Of a stretch of DNA of 39,465 nt, positions 33,171 to 39,465 are shown piece by piece. The stretch covers positions 1-39,465 of the forward strand of contig CAZYVU010000029.1 in the NCBI GenBank assembly GCA_964651435.1, read 5' to 3'. This DNA comes from CAZYVU01 sp964651435 (GTDB lineage: Bacteria; Desulfobacterota; Syntrophorhabdia; Syntrophorhabdales; CAYQXL01). Positions within the stretch are counted from its first letter, which is position 1; the number at the start of each line of letters is the position of its first letter. The notes beneath the pieces were generated by a model. The model made no database searches, was not told where the DNA came from, and saw only the letters and a program-made list of their open reading frames with translations. The position numbers and the translations under genes were made by a program.

Positions 33171-34051
33171 AAGACCCTGCTGCCGAGAAAGCGGGCGATC
33201 TCCGAAAGCGCCTCGGCCTTGGGGCCCAGCGGCTCGACAGCGCCAAGCGCCTCAGCAACGAGCTCATCGGCCCGCACCCTCGACGCCTCGAGGCCGTAAT
33301 GGCGGATGTAGGTCTGCTTGTTCACATCCTTCCTGAGCTTCTTGCCTACCTTTTTTTCATCTCCCACCGCGTCCAGGATGTCATCAACGACCTGGAAGGC
33401 TAGGCCGACCGACTCGCCGTACGCCGTAAGCATGGCAAGCGTTTCTTCCCCGGCTTCGGCGGCCAGGGCGCCCACGCGGACAGAGGCGCGAATGAGGGCC
33501 GCAGTCTTACGGGTGTGGATGTACCGGAGAACGGACCTGTTGCCCCGCTTTCCGTCGAAGCGCACGTCCATTACCTGCCCTCCGACCATGCCGTTTGCCC
33601 CGGCGGCAGAGGCCACCTCGAAGATGATGCGGCAGACGAGCCCGCCGTCCAGGGGACCCGCCGATGCCCCGTCGGACATAAGGCGGAAGGCCTCCGTCAG
33701 AAGGCTGTCGCCGGCCAGAAGGGCGTAGGCCTCGCCGAACTTCCGGTGCGACGTCAATCTTCCCCGCCGGAAGTCGTCGTTGTCCAGGCTTGGCAGGTCG
33801 TCGTGGATGAGGGAGTAGGTGTGGATCATCTCGATGGCGGCGGCGAAGGGGAGCACCCTCGCGCTGTCGCCGCCGGCAGCCTCGCAGGCCGTTATGGCGA
33901 GGATGGGTCGTATGCGCTTTCCGGGCGAAAAGAGGCTGTACTCCATGGCCTTCCGCAGCACCGGCGGCGCCGCGTCAAAGGGGCGACAGGCCTGCCGTAG
34001 CGCATCATCGACGATCCTGCCCTTCTCCTTAAAATAGGCGTCCAGGTTCAC
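33167..34051 (-). CDS. ispA: Polyprenyl (farnesyl/geranylgeranyl) diphosphate synthase
   Basis: The 294-aa prenyltransferase has both Asp-rich motifs: HDDLPSLDNDDFRRG (first, with the bacterial two-residue insertion) and FQVVDDILDAVGD (second). Other family segments are SPGKRIRPIL and KTAALIRASV. Small residues before the first motif (MIHTYSLI, Tyr at about -5) fit an FPP or GGPP synthase; chain length is not certain. It overlaps xseB and dxs by 4 bp each. Confidence 0.94.
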   Translation of the reverse strand: MNLDAYFKEKGRIVDDALRQACRPFDAAPPVLRKAMEYSLFSPGKRIRPILAITACEAAGGDSARVLPFAAAIEMIHTYSLIHDDLPSLDNDDFRRGRLTSHRKFGEAYALLAGDSLLTEAFRLMSDGASAGPLDGGLVCRIIFEVASAAGANGMVGGQVMDVRFDGKRGNRSVLRYIHTRKTAALIRASVRVGALAAEAGEETLAMLTAYGESVGLAFQVVDDILDAVGDEKKVGKKLRKDVNKQTYIRHYGLEASRVRADELVAEALGAVEPLGPKAEALSEIARFLGSRVF

Positions 34052-34272
34052 TCGTCCCCGGCCTCGGCAAAGGCTTTCCGCTCCATGGTGCCGTCATCCT
34101 TCCTTAATAAGATTTCCACCTTTTTTTCTGTCTCGTCGAGCCGCCGTGAGAGCTCTTTTGTCAGCGATAGGCCCTCCTTAAAGAGGTTGAGCGCCTCGTC
34201 AAGGGGTATCCTTCCCCCCTCAAGCATAGCCACAATCTCTTCGAGCCTTGTTAAGCCTTCCTCGAATTTCAT
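34048..34272 (-). CDS. xseB: Exodeoxyribonuclease VII small subunit
   Basis: The 74-aa helical protein has the family pattern MKFEEGLTRLEEIVAMLEGG, PLDEALNLFKEGLSL and ETEKKVEILL. XseB binds XseA to form the single-strand nuclease that degrades DNA into oligonucleotides. xseA is not in the window. The ATG at 34272 matches the family start; no strong ribosome binding site is visible and the leader is short. Confidence 0.92.
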   Translation of the reverse strand: MKFEEGLTRLEEIVAMLEGGRIPLDEALNLFKEGLSLTKELSRRLDETEKKVEILLRKDDGTMERKAFAEAGDE

Positions 34273-34285
34273 AATAATCTGCCAT

Positions 34286-34315
34286 AGTATACGACGCCGC
34301 ACCGTGCCTTTTCAA
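34286..34315 (-). promoter_or_regulatory. Promoter of the xseB-rpoZ operon
   Basis: On the minus strand TTGAAA (34310-34315), an 18-bp spacer and TATACT (34286-34291). The predicted start lies only a few bases before the xseB ATG, so the message is nearly leaderless. Confidence 0.6.
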
Positions 34316-34336
34316 GTGTGCAACAGCTCGAATGTC

Positions 34337-34365
34337 TTGATAATATCGTCAAAACGGTGTATTAC
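34337..34365 (+). promoter_or_regulatory. Promoter of greA
   Basis: TTGATA (34337-34342), a 17-bp spacer and TATTAC (34360-34365), about 28 bp before the greA ATG. It is divergent from the xseB promoter, with the two -35 regions about 20 bp apart. Confidence 0.6.
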
Positions 34366-34393
34366 ATAGCCTTATGAGTTCCTGGGAGGTCCT

Positions 34394-34858
34394 ATGAAGT
34401 ACCCCATCACCCGGCAGGGATATGACAGCCTGAAGAAAGAACGGGAGTATCTCCTCAACACAAAGCGTCCCCAAATCCTGACGGCTATCGAGGAGGCCCG
34501 CGCCCACGGGGACCTTTCGGAAAACGCAGAGTACGATGCGGCGAAAGAGGCCTACCAGTTTTTCCAGAAGAAGGTAGCCGAAATAGAGGAGATGCTCGCC
34601 AATTCGGAAATCGTCGACGTCAGGAAGACGGAGGGGGATACGGTGGTCTTTGGGAGCACCATTGTGCTGAGAAACGTGGACACCGACGAGGAGGTCTCGT
34701 ACATGCTCGTGGGCCCCTATGAATCGGACATCGACAGGGGCCGCATATCCTTGAGCTCCCCGCTCGGGCGGGCCCTGCTCGGAAAGTCGGTCGGCGACGA
34801 GGCCACCTTTGCCGCCCCCGGCGGCCGCCGCACCTACGAGATCATCGAGGTCGCCTAA
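34394..34858 (+). CDS. greA: Transcription elongation factor GreA
   Basis: GreA rescues backtracked RNA polymerase by stimulating transcript cleavage. The 154-aa protein has the N-terminal coiled coil with tip residues (ARAHGDLSENAEYDAAKE, the catalytic Asp/Glu region) and the C-terminal FKBP-like domain (ISLSSPLGRALLGKSVGDEA, then the YEIIEV end). GGGAGG lies 4 nt before the ATG. Confidence 0.97.
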   Translation: MKYPITRQGYDSLKKEREYLLNTKRPQILTAIEEARAHGDLSENAEYDAAKEAYQFFQKKVAEIEEMLANSEIVDVRKTEGDTVVFGSTIVLRNVDTDEEVSYMLVGPYESDIDRGRISLSSPLGRALLGKSVGDEATFAAPGGRRTYEIIEVA

Positions 34859-34859
34859 C

Positions 34860-34887
34860 CCGGGGTCACATCTTCAATTGTCAATTT
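34860..34887 (+). repeat. Dispersed intergenic repeat, copy 2
   Basis: Identical over 28 bp to 25368-25395, and placed one base after the greA stop codon. A shortened echo, GGGTCACAT, recurs about 20 bp downstream. The remaining bases to the copA promoter contain the CCAAACAAA repeat and nothing else recognisable. Confidence 0.85.
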
Positions 34888-34976
34888 TCTCATCCGGACC
34901 CCTCCAGGGTCACATTCCCGCCCCCCGAAAGCCGTTGCCGGATGTATCAGGTTCATGAGGTTTGTTCGCTTCACAA

Positions 34977-34996
34977 CCAAACAAACCAAACAAACC
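34977..34996 (+). repeat. Short tandem repeat CCAAACAAA (2 copies)
   Basis: Two perfect 9-bp units plus CC, related to the repeat at 29172-29209. GGTTTGTT a few bases upstream can pair with AACAAACC, giving a possible hairpin in the greA-copA spacer. Confidence 0.75.
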
Positions 34997-35011
34997 ATTA
35001 GTCTCTGCTGA

Positions 35012-35040
35012 TTGTCTTTTGGCAGGACGAGACTTATACT
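35012..35040 (+). promoter_or_regulatory. Promoter of copA
   Basis: TTGTCT (35012-35017), a 17-bp spacer and TATACT (35035-35040). Its spacing is normal. No palindromic CueR-type or CsoR-type operator was recognised. Confidence 0.5.
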
Positions 35041-35067
35041 CTTCTGCAACATACCCATGAGGTGGTT

Positions 35068-37245
35068 ATGGCCGAGAGGATAGAGATACCGATTACCGGC
35101 ATGAGCTGTGCCGCCTGTGCGGCCCGAATCGAAAAGGCCCTGAACGCCCACGCCGGCATCCGGCAGGCCCGGGTGAACTTCCCCCTCAAAAAGGCCGAGA
35201 TCCTGCCTAAGGATGACCTGGAGCTGAAGGGCGTCATCGACATCATCCGCGACATCGGCTACGACGTGGACCTGGAGGCTGACGTGACGGTTCGGGCGCT
35301 CAAAGAGGAGGGGGAGCTGAAGCAGTCCTTCATCTGGTCGGCAGTCTTAAGCGGCGCCGTTATGGTCGCCATGTGGATGGCACTGCCGAACTGGCTGCTC
35401 CTCATCCTCACCATTCCTGTCCAGTTCTACTTCGGCCTTCGGTTTCACCGGGCCGCCATCTCCGGGTTCAGGCATTTTTCCGCCGATATGAATACGCTCA
35501 TATCCGTGGGCACGTCGGCCGCCTTTTTCTACAGCGCCTTCGTAACGTTCTTCCCTCACGTCATCTCGTCGGCCGGCGTGAAGGCGCACCACACCTACTT
35601 CGATTCCAGTGCCATGATCATCAGCCTTATCCTCCTCGGCAGGTTCCTTGAGTCGAAGGCGAAGACGAAGACATACCGGGCCATCAAAATGCTCTATGAG
35701 CTCTCGCCCAAAGACTGCGTCGTGCTGCGGAACGGGAAAGAGGAGCGGGTTCCCACGGACATGCTCGAGGTCGACGACATCGTCATCGTCAGGCCCGGTG
35801 AAAAGATACCTGTCGACGGTGTTGTCGTCGGCGGCGGGAGCTACGTCGACGAATCGATGATTACCGGTGAAAGCCTCCCCGTCCACAAGGGCGAGGGGGC
35901 CGAAGTGATCGGCGGCACCCTGAACGGCAAAGGCTCCATAACGGTGAAGGTGACGCGTGTGGGCAAGGAGACTGTGCTCGCCAAGGTCATCCGCCTCGTC
36001 GAAGAGGCCCAGTTTACGAAGGCGCCTGTTCAGCGTCTGGCCGACAGGGTCTCGGGCGTCTTCGTCCCCGTTGTCATCCTTATCAGCCTTGCAGCCTTCG
36101 GCGTCTGGTTCCTCTTCGGGCCCGACCCCAAGATGACCAACTCCATGCTCGCCTTTGTAACAGTCCTTATCATTGCCTGCCCCTGCGCCCTGGGCCTTGC
36201 CACGCCCACGGCCATTATGGTGGCCTCCGGCGTCGGGGCGAAAAAGGGCATCCTCATCAAGAACGCCGGTGCCCTGGAGCTTTCAAGCAAGGCCCGCTAC
36301 GTGCTCTTCGACAAGACGGGCACCCTCACCGAGGGCACAATCGTCCTCGCCCACGTGGCGGCGGCGCCGGGATTCCCGGAGCGGGAGCTCATCTCTGTGG
36401 CCTTCAGCCTTGAGCGGCTGTCGGAGCACCCCTTTGCCGAGGCGCTGCGAAAGCGCTCTGACGAGGAAGACGTAGATGTGCTGCCCGTAGAGGCCTTTGA
36501 GGCGGTCACCGGAAAGGGCATCAGGGGGACGATCGGCGGCGTCACCCATTACGTCGGCAATCTCGGCCTCTACGAGGAGGCGGGAACACCGCTGCCCGAG
36601 GGGCTGAGGGAGCTCTACCACTCGCTGGAGCGGCAGGGCGCCTCGCCCGTCCTGGTCTGGAACGAAAACGCCGTCATGGGGCTCCTTGCCTTCAGCGACA
36701 AGGTCCGGGACGAGTCCCGGGGGGTTGTGGCAGACCTGAAGGCGCTGGGCATCGGCTCCGTTATGATAACGGGCGACAGCGAGGCCGGCGCGCGCTCCAT
36801 CAGCGAGAAGGTGGGTATCGGGCAGTACCACTTTCGCATTCTCCCCGATAAAAAGGCGGCCGTTGTGGAGGAGTTCAAGGGCAAAGGCGTCACGCTCATG
36901 GTCGGCGACGGCATCAACGATGCCCCGTCCCTGGCCGCGGCCGACGTCGGTGTGGCCATGGGCAAGGGGACCGACATAGCCATCGAGTCTGCCGACATCG
37001 TGCTGGTGAAGGGGCAGATTTCCCGGCTTGTGACCCTCGTCAGGCTTGCCCGGAAGACGCTGCGGGTAATCCGCCAGAATCTCTTCTGGGCCTTTATATA
37101 CAACGTTTTGGGCATACCGATCGCCTTCGGCGTCCTCTATCCCTTCTTCGGCATCCGCTTGGAGCCCGTCTACGGGGCGGTGGCCATGATGATCAGCTCT
37201 TTGTCGGTGGTGACAAACTCCCTGAGGCTGAGGGGGTTCCGGTGA
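35068..37245 (+). CDS. copA: Copper-translocating P1B-type ATPase
   Basis: The 725-aa pump exports Cu+ across the inner membrane. One N-terminal heavy-metal-associated domain (GMSCAACAARIE, C14 and C17) precedes eight membrane helices. Visible motifs are the actuator TGES, the transmembrane Cys-Pro-Cys (ACPCALGLATP, C371 and C373), the phosphorylated Asp in DKTGTLTEG (about D415), SEHPFAEAL (His-Pro) and VGDGINDAPSLAAADVG. The last helices hold YNVLGIPIAFGVLYP and MMISSLSVVTNSLRL, as in Cu+ pumps. ATG 35068 has GAGG 5 nt upstream; a GTG at 35062 is less likely. Confidence 0.95.
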   Translation: MAERIEIPITGMSCAACAARIEKALNAHAGIRQARVNFPLKKAEILPKDDLELKGVIDIIRDIGYDVDLEADVTVRALKEEGELKQSFIWSAVLSGAVMVAMWMALPNWLLLILTIPVQFYFGLRFHRAAISGFRHFSADMNTLISVGTSAAFFYSAFVTFFPHVISSAGVKAHHTYFDSSAMIISLILLGRFLESKAKTKTYRAIKMLYELSPKDCVVLRNGKEERVPTDMLEVDDIVIVRPGEKIPVDGVVVGGGSYVDESMITGESLPVHKGEGAEVIGGTLNGKGSITVKVTRVGKETVLAKVIRLVEEAQFTKAPVQRLADRVSGVFVPVVILISLAAFGVWFLFGPDPKMTNSMLAFVTVLIIACPCALGLATPTAIMVASGVGAKKGILIKNAGALELSSKARYVLFDKTGTLTEGTIVLAHVAAAPGFPERELISVAFSLERLSEHPFAEALRKRSDEEDVDVLPVEAFEAVTGKGIRGTIGGVTHYVGNLGLYEEAGTPLPEGLRELYHSLERQGASPVLVWNENAVMGLLAFSDKVRDESRGVVADLKALGIGSVMITGDSEAGARSISEKVGIGQYHFRILPDKKAAVVEEFKGKGVTLMVGDGINDAPSLAAADVGVAMGKGTDIAIESADIVLVKGQISRLVTLVRLARKTLRVIRQNLFWAFIYNVLGIPIAFGVLYPFFGIRLEPVYGAVAMMISSLSVVTNSLRLRGFR

Positions 37246-37291
37246 GCGGGCGGGTATGGTATAGTGAACGACAAAATCCAAGGAGGTCCTC

Positions 37292-37615
37292 ATGAGCAGC
37301 GCTTTAGCGGTAAAGGATAGTGAATTTGCAAAGGACGTTCTCGAGTCGGCGGCACCGGTCCTGGTCGATTTTTGGGCCGCCTGGTGCGGTCCCTGTCAGG
37401 CCATGGGGCCCATCATCGACGCCCTGGCCGTCGAATATGCCGGCAAGGTGAAGATCTTCAAAATGAATGTGGACGAGAACCCGCAGACCCCGGCCAAGTA
37501 TGGGATCCGCGGTATCCCGACAATGATCCTCTTTAAGGGGGGCGAGGTCGTCGACCGCGTCGTCGGGTCCCAGCCCAGACAGAACATAGAAAACCTCATC
37601 AAGAAGGGGCTGTAA
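37292..37615 (+). CDS. trxA: Thioredoxin
   Basis: The 107-aa protein has the redox site FWAAWCGPC (C32 and C35) and the cis-proline loop YGIRGIPTMILFKGG. It reduces disulfides in cytoplasmic proteins. AAGGAGG lies 6 nt before the ATG. It starts 46 bp after copA on the same strand, with a TATAGT -10-like element between them, so it may be transcribed both with copA and alone. The 83 bp that follow, before the convergent bamD-lptA stop, hold an AGGCCT inverted repeat but no clear terminator. Confidence 0.95.
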   Translation: MSSALAVKDSEFAKDVLESAAPVLVDFWAAWCGPCQAMGPIIDALAVEYAGKVKIFKMNVDENPQTPAKYGIRGIPTMILFKGGEVVDRVVGSQPRQNIENLIKKGL

Positions 37616-37698
37616 GGTCGCGCGGAAGGCCTCTCGTAAGGCCTGCGGCGCCGTTGGAGTTGGAGCCGGTGCAAGGAGGAGGCCCGGACTGCGGCCTG

Positions 37699-38940
37699 CT
37701 ATCGGGGTGTTATGGTGACGCGGGCCTTCTTGTTCTTCTCGCCCTCGACGACCACGCGTTCCTGGTCTACGTAGTAGGTCACGGCCTCTCCCGTAACCCG
37801 GTCGGTGCCTGAGAAGACAATCACATTACCCTTGAGGCCCACAGTGCGGTTCTTGTTATCGAAGACGCCTTCGTTTGCCGTTGCCGTCCGCTCGTTCTTT
37901 ACGATCCTGACGCCGCCCCGCGCCACGACGCGCTCGATCTCGTTTGTCTGCTCGTTGGTAAAGGCCTCCATGGTGTCGGCGAAAATATAGAGGTCTTCCT
38001 GCCGCGCCACGACACTTCCCTTGAAGACAACCCGCCGGTCCTTTTCAAAACCCTCGACGGCATCGGCCACGATGTCGACGGGCTTGGACTCGTCGAAGAA
38101 GGAAAGGTCGTCGCGCTCCTTGGGCCGCTCGGCTACCACCATGTTTGGGTTAAGGCCGATGTCCCGTTTCGTGACGGCCTCGCCTGAGGACGGCGCCTTG
38201 GCGAGCTGAAGGGACTTCCGCTCCCGTATCCTCGCTCTGGCATAGACGCTCTTAGGGTGTTCCCGCTTCAAGAGGTCGGCATAGTAGTCGCTCCTCGTGA
38301 GGTTGCCCAGCTCCTTGTGGCACAGGCTAAGGTAGAAGAGCGCACTGTCGGCGCCTTTGGCGCCGGGATACTTGGCGAGGAAATAGTCGTAGCGGAGGAT
38401 GGCTGCGTTGTACTGATAGCTCCGGTAATAAAAGGTAGCGACATAGAGCTCACGGTCCGAAAGCTTCTCCGTCATCTTCTTGATGCGCTCGCCCACGTCG
38501 GCGGCATAGGTGCTCTTGCCGTAGCGGTTTTGAAGGTATGTATACCGCTCGATGGCCTTAACGGTATATCCCTGGTCCCGGTCAATGGAAAGGGACAGCT
38601 TCTCGTAGCATTGACCGAGTTGCAGGAGGACGTAGGGTATGTTCTCGTCCTCGGGGTGGGACTTGAAAAACTCCTCGTAGACGCCGGAGGCGAGGATATA
38701 TTCCTTTTTCTCAAAGTAGGTGTCGCCCAGCTTTACGGTGGCAAGCATGGCCAACGAGTCGAAGGGGTAGTTGTCCCGTATCTCTGTAAAGGCCTGGATC
38801 GCCTTCTCATACTTCTTCTGCTTCATAAGGTTTACGCCCTCTACGTAGAGGTCCCCGGGGCTTCCCGGCTTCTTCGCCGTCTTGGGCGCACAGCAGACGA
38901 GAAGGAGGAGGGCGAGGAGGAGAACGACGACCTTCTGCAT
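37699..38940 (-). CDS. BamD-LptA fusion lipoprotein
   Basis: This 413-aa protein joins two envelope-assembly domains. Residues 1-17 are a lipoprotein signal (hydrophobic run, then LLVCCAP; lipidated Cys probably C17 or C16). Residues about 28-235 are a BamD-type five-TPR domain: GVNLMKQKKYEKAIQAFTEI, NYPFDSLAMLATVKLGDTYF, KSHPEDENIPYVLLQLGQCY, then the long ERYTYLQNRYGKSTYAADVG repeat. Residues about 285-400 are an OstA/LptA beta-jellyroll: PVDIVADAVEGFEKDRRVVF, GSVVARQEDLYIFADTMEA, ARGGVRIVKNERTATANEGV, GLKGNVIVF. BamD serves outer-membrane protein insertion, and LptA carries LPS across the periplasm. A charged linker (236-284) connects them. The frame is uninterrupted. Confidence 0.87.
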   Translation of the reverse strand: MQKVVVLLLALLLLVCCAPKTAKKPGSPGDLYVEGVNLMKQKKYEKAIQAFTEIRDNYPFDSLAMLATVKLGDTYFEKKEYILASGVYEEFFKSHPEDENIPYVLLQLGQCYEKLSLSIDRDQGYTVKAIERYTYLQNRYGKSTYAADVGERIKKMTEKLSDRELYVATFYYRSYQYNAAILRYDYFLAKYPGAKGADSALFYLSLCHKELGNLTRSDYYADLLKREHPKSVYARARIRERKSLQLAKAPSSGEAVTKRDIGLNPNMVVAERPKERDDLSFFDESKPVDIVADAVEGFEKDRRVVFKGSVVARQEDLYIFADTMEAFTNEQTNEIERVVARGGVRIVKNERTATANEGVFDNKNRTVGLKGNVIVFSGTDRVTGEAVTYYVDQERVVVEGEKNKKARVTITPR

Positions 38941-38986
38941 AGCCTTATCATAACAGAAACGGGATAGTTATGCTATGTTTATTGCC

Positions 38987-39465
38987 ATGTCCCCCGACGA
39001 AGCTCTACGCTTGGGCCTTGCCCATTTCGACCTTGTCTGGAACTCCCGGCAGCTCGACGGCCTCCTCGCTTTTGTTGCCGAGCTGGAGCGCTGGAACGGC
39101 AAGATGAACCTCACGGCCATTGCCGGCAGGGAGCGTATCATCACGGAGCTTCTGTACGACGCCTTTCATCTCGCCCGTGCGGCCCACGGTGCCCGGAGGC
39201 TTCTCGACATGGGCTCGGGCTCCGGCATCCTGGCCGTCCCCTTTGCCATCCTCGCAGGTGACATGGAGGTCTTTTCCGTCGACAGCAGTGAAAAGAAGGT
39301 CCGCTTTCAGCGGCACATCAAGAGAACGGTGAACCTCGGGAACCTCTTCCCCGTCCACGGCCGCGTAGAGGCCATTGATCCCCTCAACGTGGACTGTGTT
39401 GTGGCCAAGGCCTTCGGGGCCGTCGGCGACATCCTCCCGATGGCCGCCCGTCATCTCGTACCTGA
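38987..39465 (+). CDS. rsmG: 16S rRNA (guanine527-N7)-methyltransferase RsmG, 3' end beyond the window
   Basis: The visible 159 codons encode the RsmG/GidB N-terminus (ELERWNGKMNLTAIAGRERI, with the family Trp-Asn and Asn-Leu-Thr) and the SAM-binding motif LLDMGSGSGILAVPFAI, followed by VFSVDSSEKKVRF and VVAKAFGAV. The enzyme adds m7G to G527 of 16S rRNA, a streptomycin-linked site. The ATG at 38987 is chosen as nearest the domain; an in-frame ATG at 38975 is equally possible, and neither has a good ribosome binding site. The gene is divergent from bamD-lptA. Confidence 0.9.
   Translation, partial: MSPDEALRLGLAHFDLVWNSRQLDGLLAFVAELERWNGKMNLTAIAGRERIITELLYDAFHLARAAHGARRLLDMGSGSGILAVPFAILAGDMEVFSVDSSEKKVRFQRHIKRTVNLGNLFPVHGRVEAIDPLNVDCVVAKAFGAVGDILPMAARHLVP

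Noticed and set aside
37628..37646. AGGCCT inverted repeat between trxA and bamD-lptA as a terminator
   Set aside because: The stem is short, each arm is itself a palindrome, and no T-run follows on either strand.

Overview
The window is a chromosomal segment of a Gram-negative, probably anaerobic, GC-rich bacterium. The basis is secA, an outer-membrane assembly gene (bamD), lipid A modification genes (arn), a class I-type hybrid cluster protein, and a gene mix (ilvBNC-psd-pssA, xseB-ispA-dxs-tlyA-DUF4416-yicC-gmk-rpoZ) that I associate with deltaproteobacterial or Nitrospirota-like lineages. I cannot assign a taxon from sequence alone. A run of exactly 100 Ns (25519-25618) shows the source is a scaffolded draft, perhaps a metagenome assembly. 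There are no rRNA, tRNA, CRISPR, phage or IS genes, and no gene-free stretch longer than 300 bp.

Layout. 1-68: start of an exported protein (minus). 270-2720: archease, RtcB RNA ligase and a cobalamin adenosyltransferase (plus). 2818-4279: pyrF and a SpoU-type RNA methyltransferase (plus). 4373-8773: argJ, secA and a soluble P-type-ATPase-like HAD protein (minus). 9014-9637: a HAD phosphatase (plus). 9603-14423: a minus-strand operon DUF465-ilvB-ilvN-ilvC-psd-pssA joining branched-chain amino acid and phosphatidylethanolamine synthesis. 14611-19972: a plus-strand arnT-arnC-arnA(formyltransferase)-arnA(decarboxylase)-arnD operon for 4-amino-4-deoxy-L-arabinose addition to lipid A. 20060: dodecin. 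20343-22291: groES-groEL under a CIRCE operator (minus). 22401-24106: a CbpA-type J-protein and a coupled unknown gene (minus). 24438-25367: an orphan protein (plus). 25642-28186: hcp and its ferredoxin partner (minus). 28343-34272: an eight-gene, tightly overlapping housekeeping operon (minus). 34394: greA. 35068-37615: copper ATPase and thioredoxin. 37699-38940: a BamD-LptA fusion (minus). 38987-end: rsmG, cut by the window edge.

The two most notable observations are these. (1) The rtcB reading frame carries an in-frame UGA exactly at the metal-binding active-site cysteine (residue 100, in the DIN-x-GVR motif). It is followed at once by a two-tier stem-loop of bacterial SECIS geometry, so RtcB here is very likely a selenoprotein working with the adjacent archease. 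(2) A single lipoprotein joins a complete BamD-like TPR domain to a C-terminal LptA/OstA domain, physically linking outer-membrane protein assembly with LPS transport.

Other features of interest are a naturally split ArnA without a local arnB, an FNR/HcpR-like palindrome centred exactly at -41.5 of the predicted hcp promoter, a 7-bp tandem repeat inside the ferredoxin-partner gene, and short dispersed repeats located right after stop codons.
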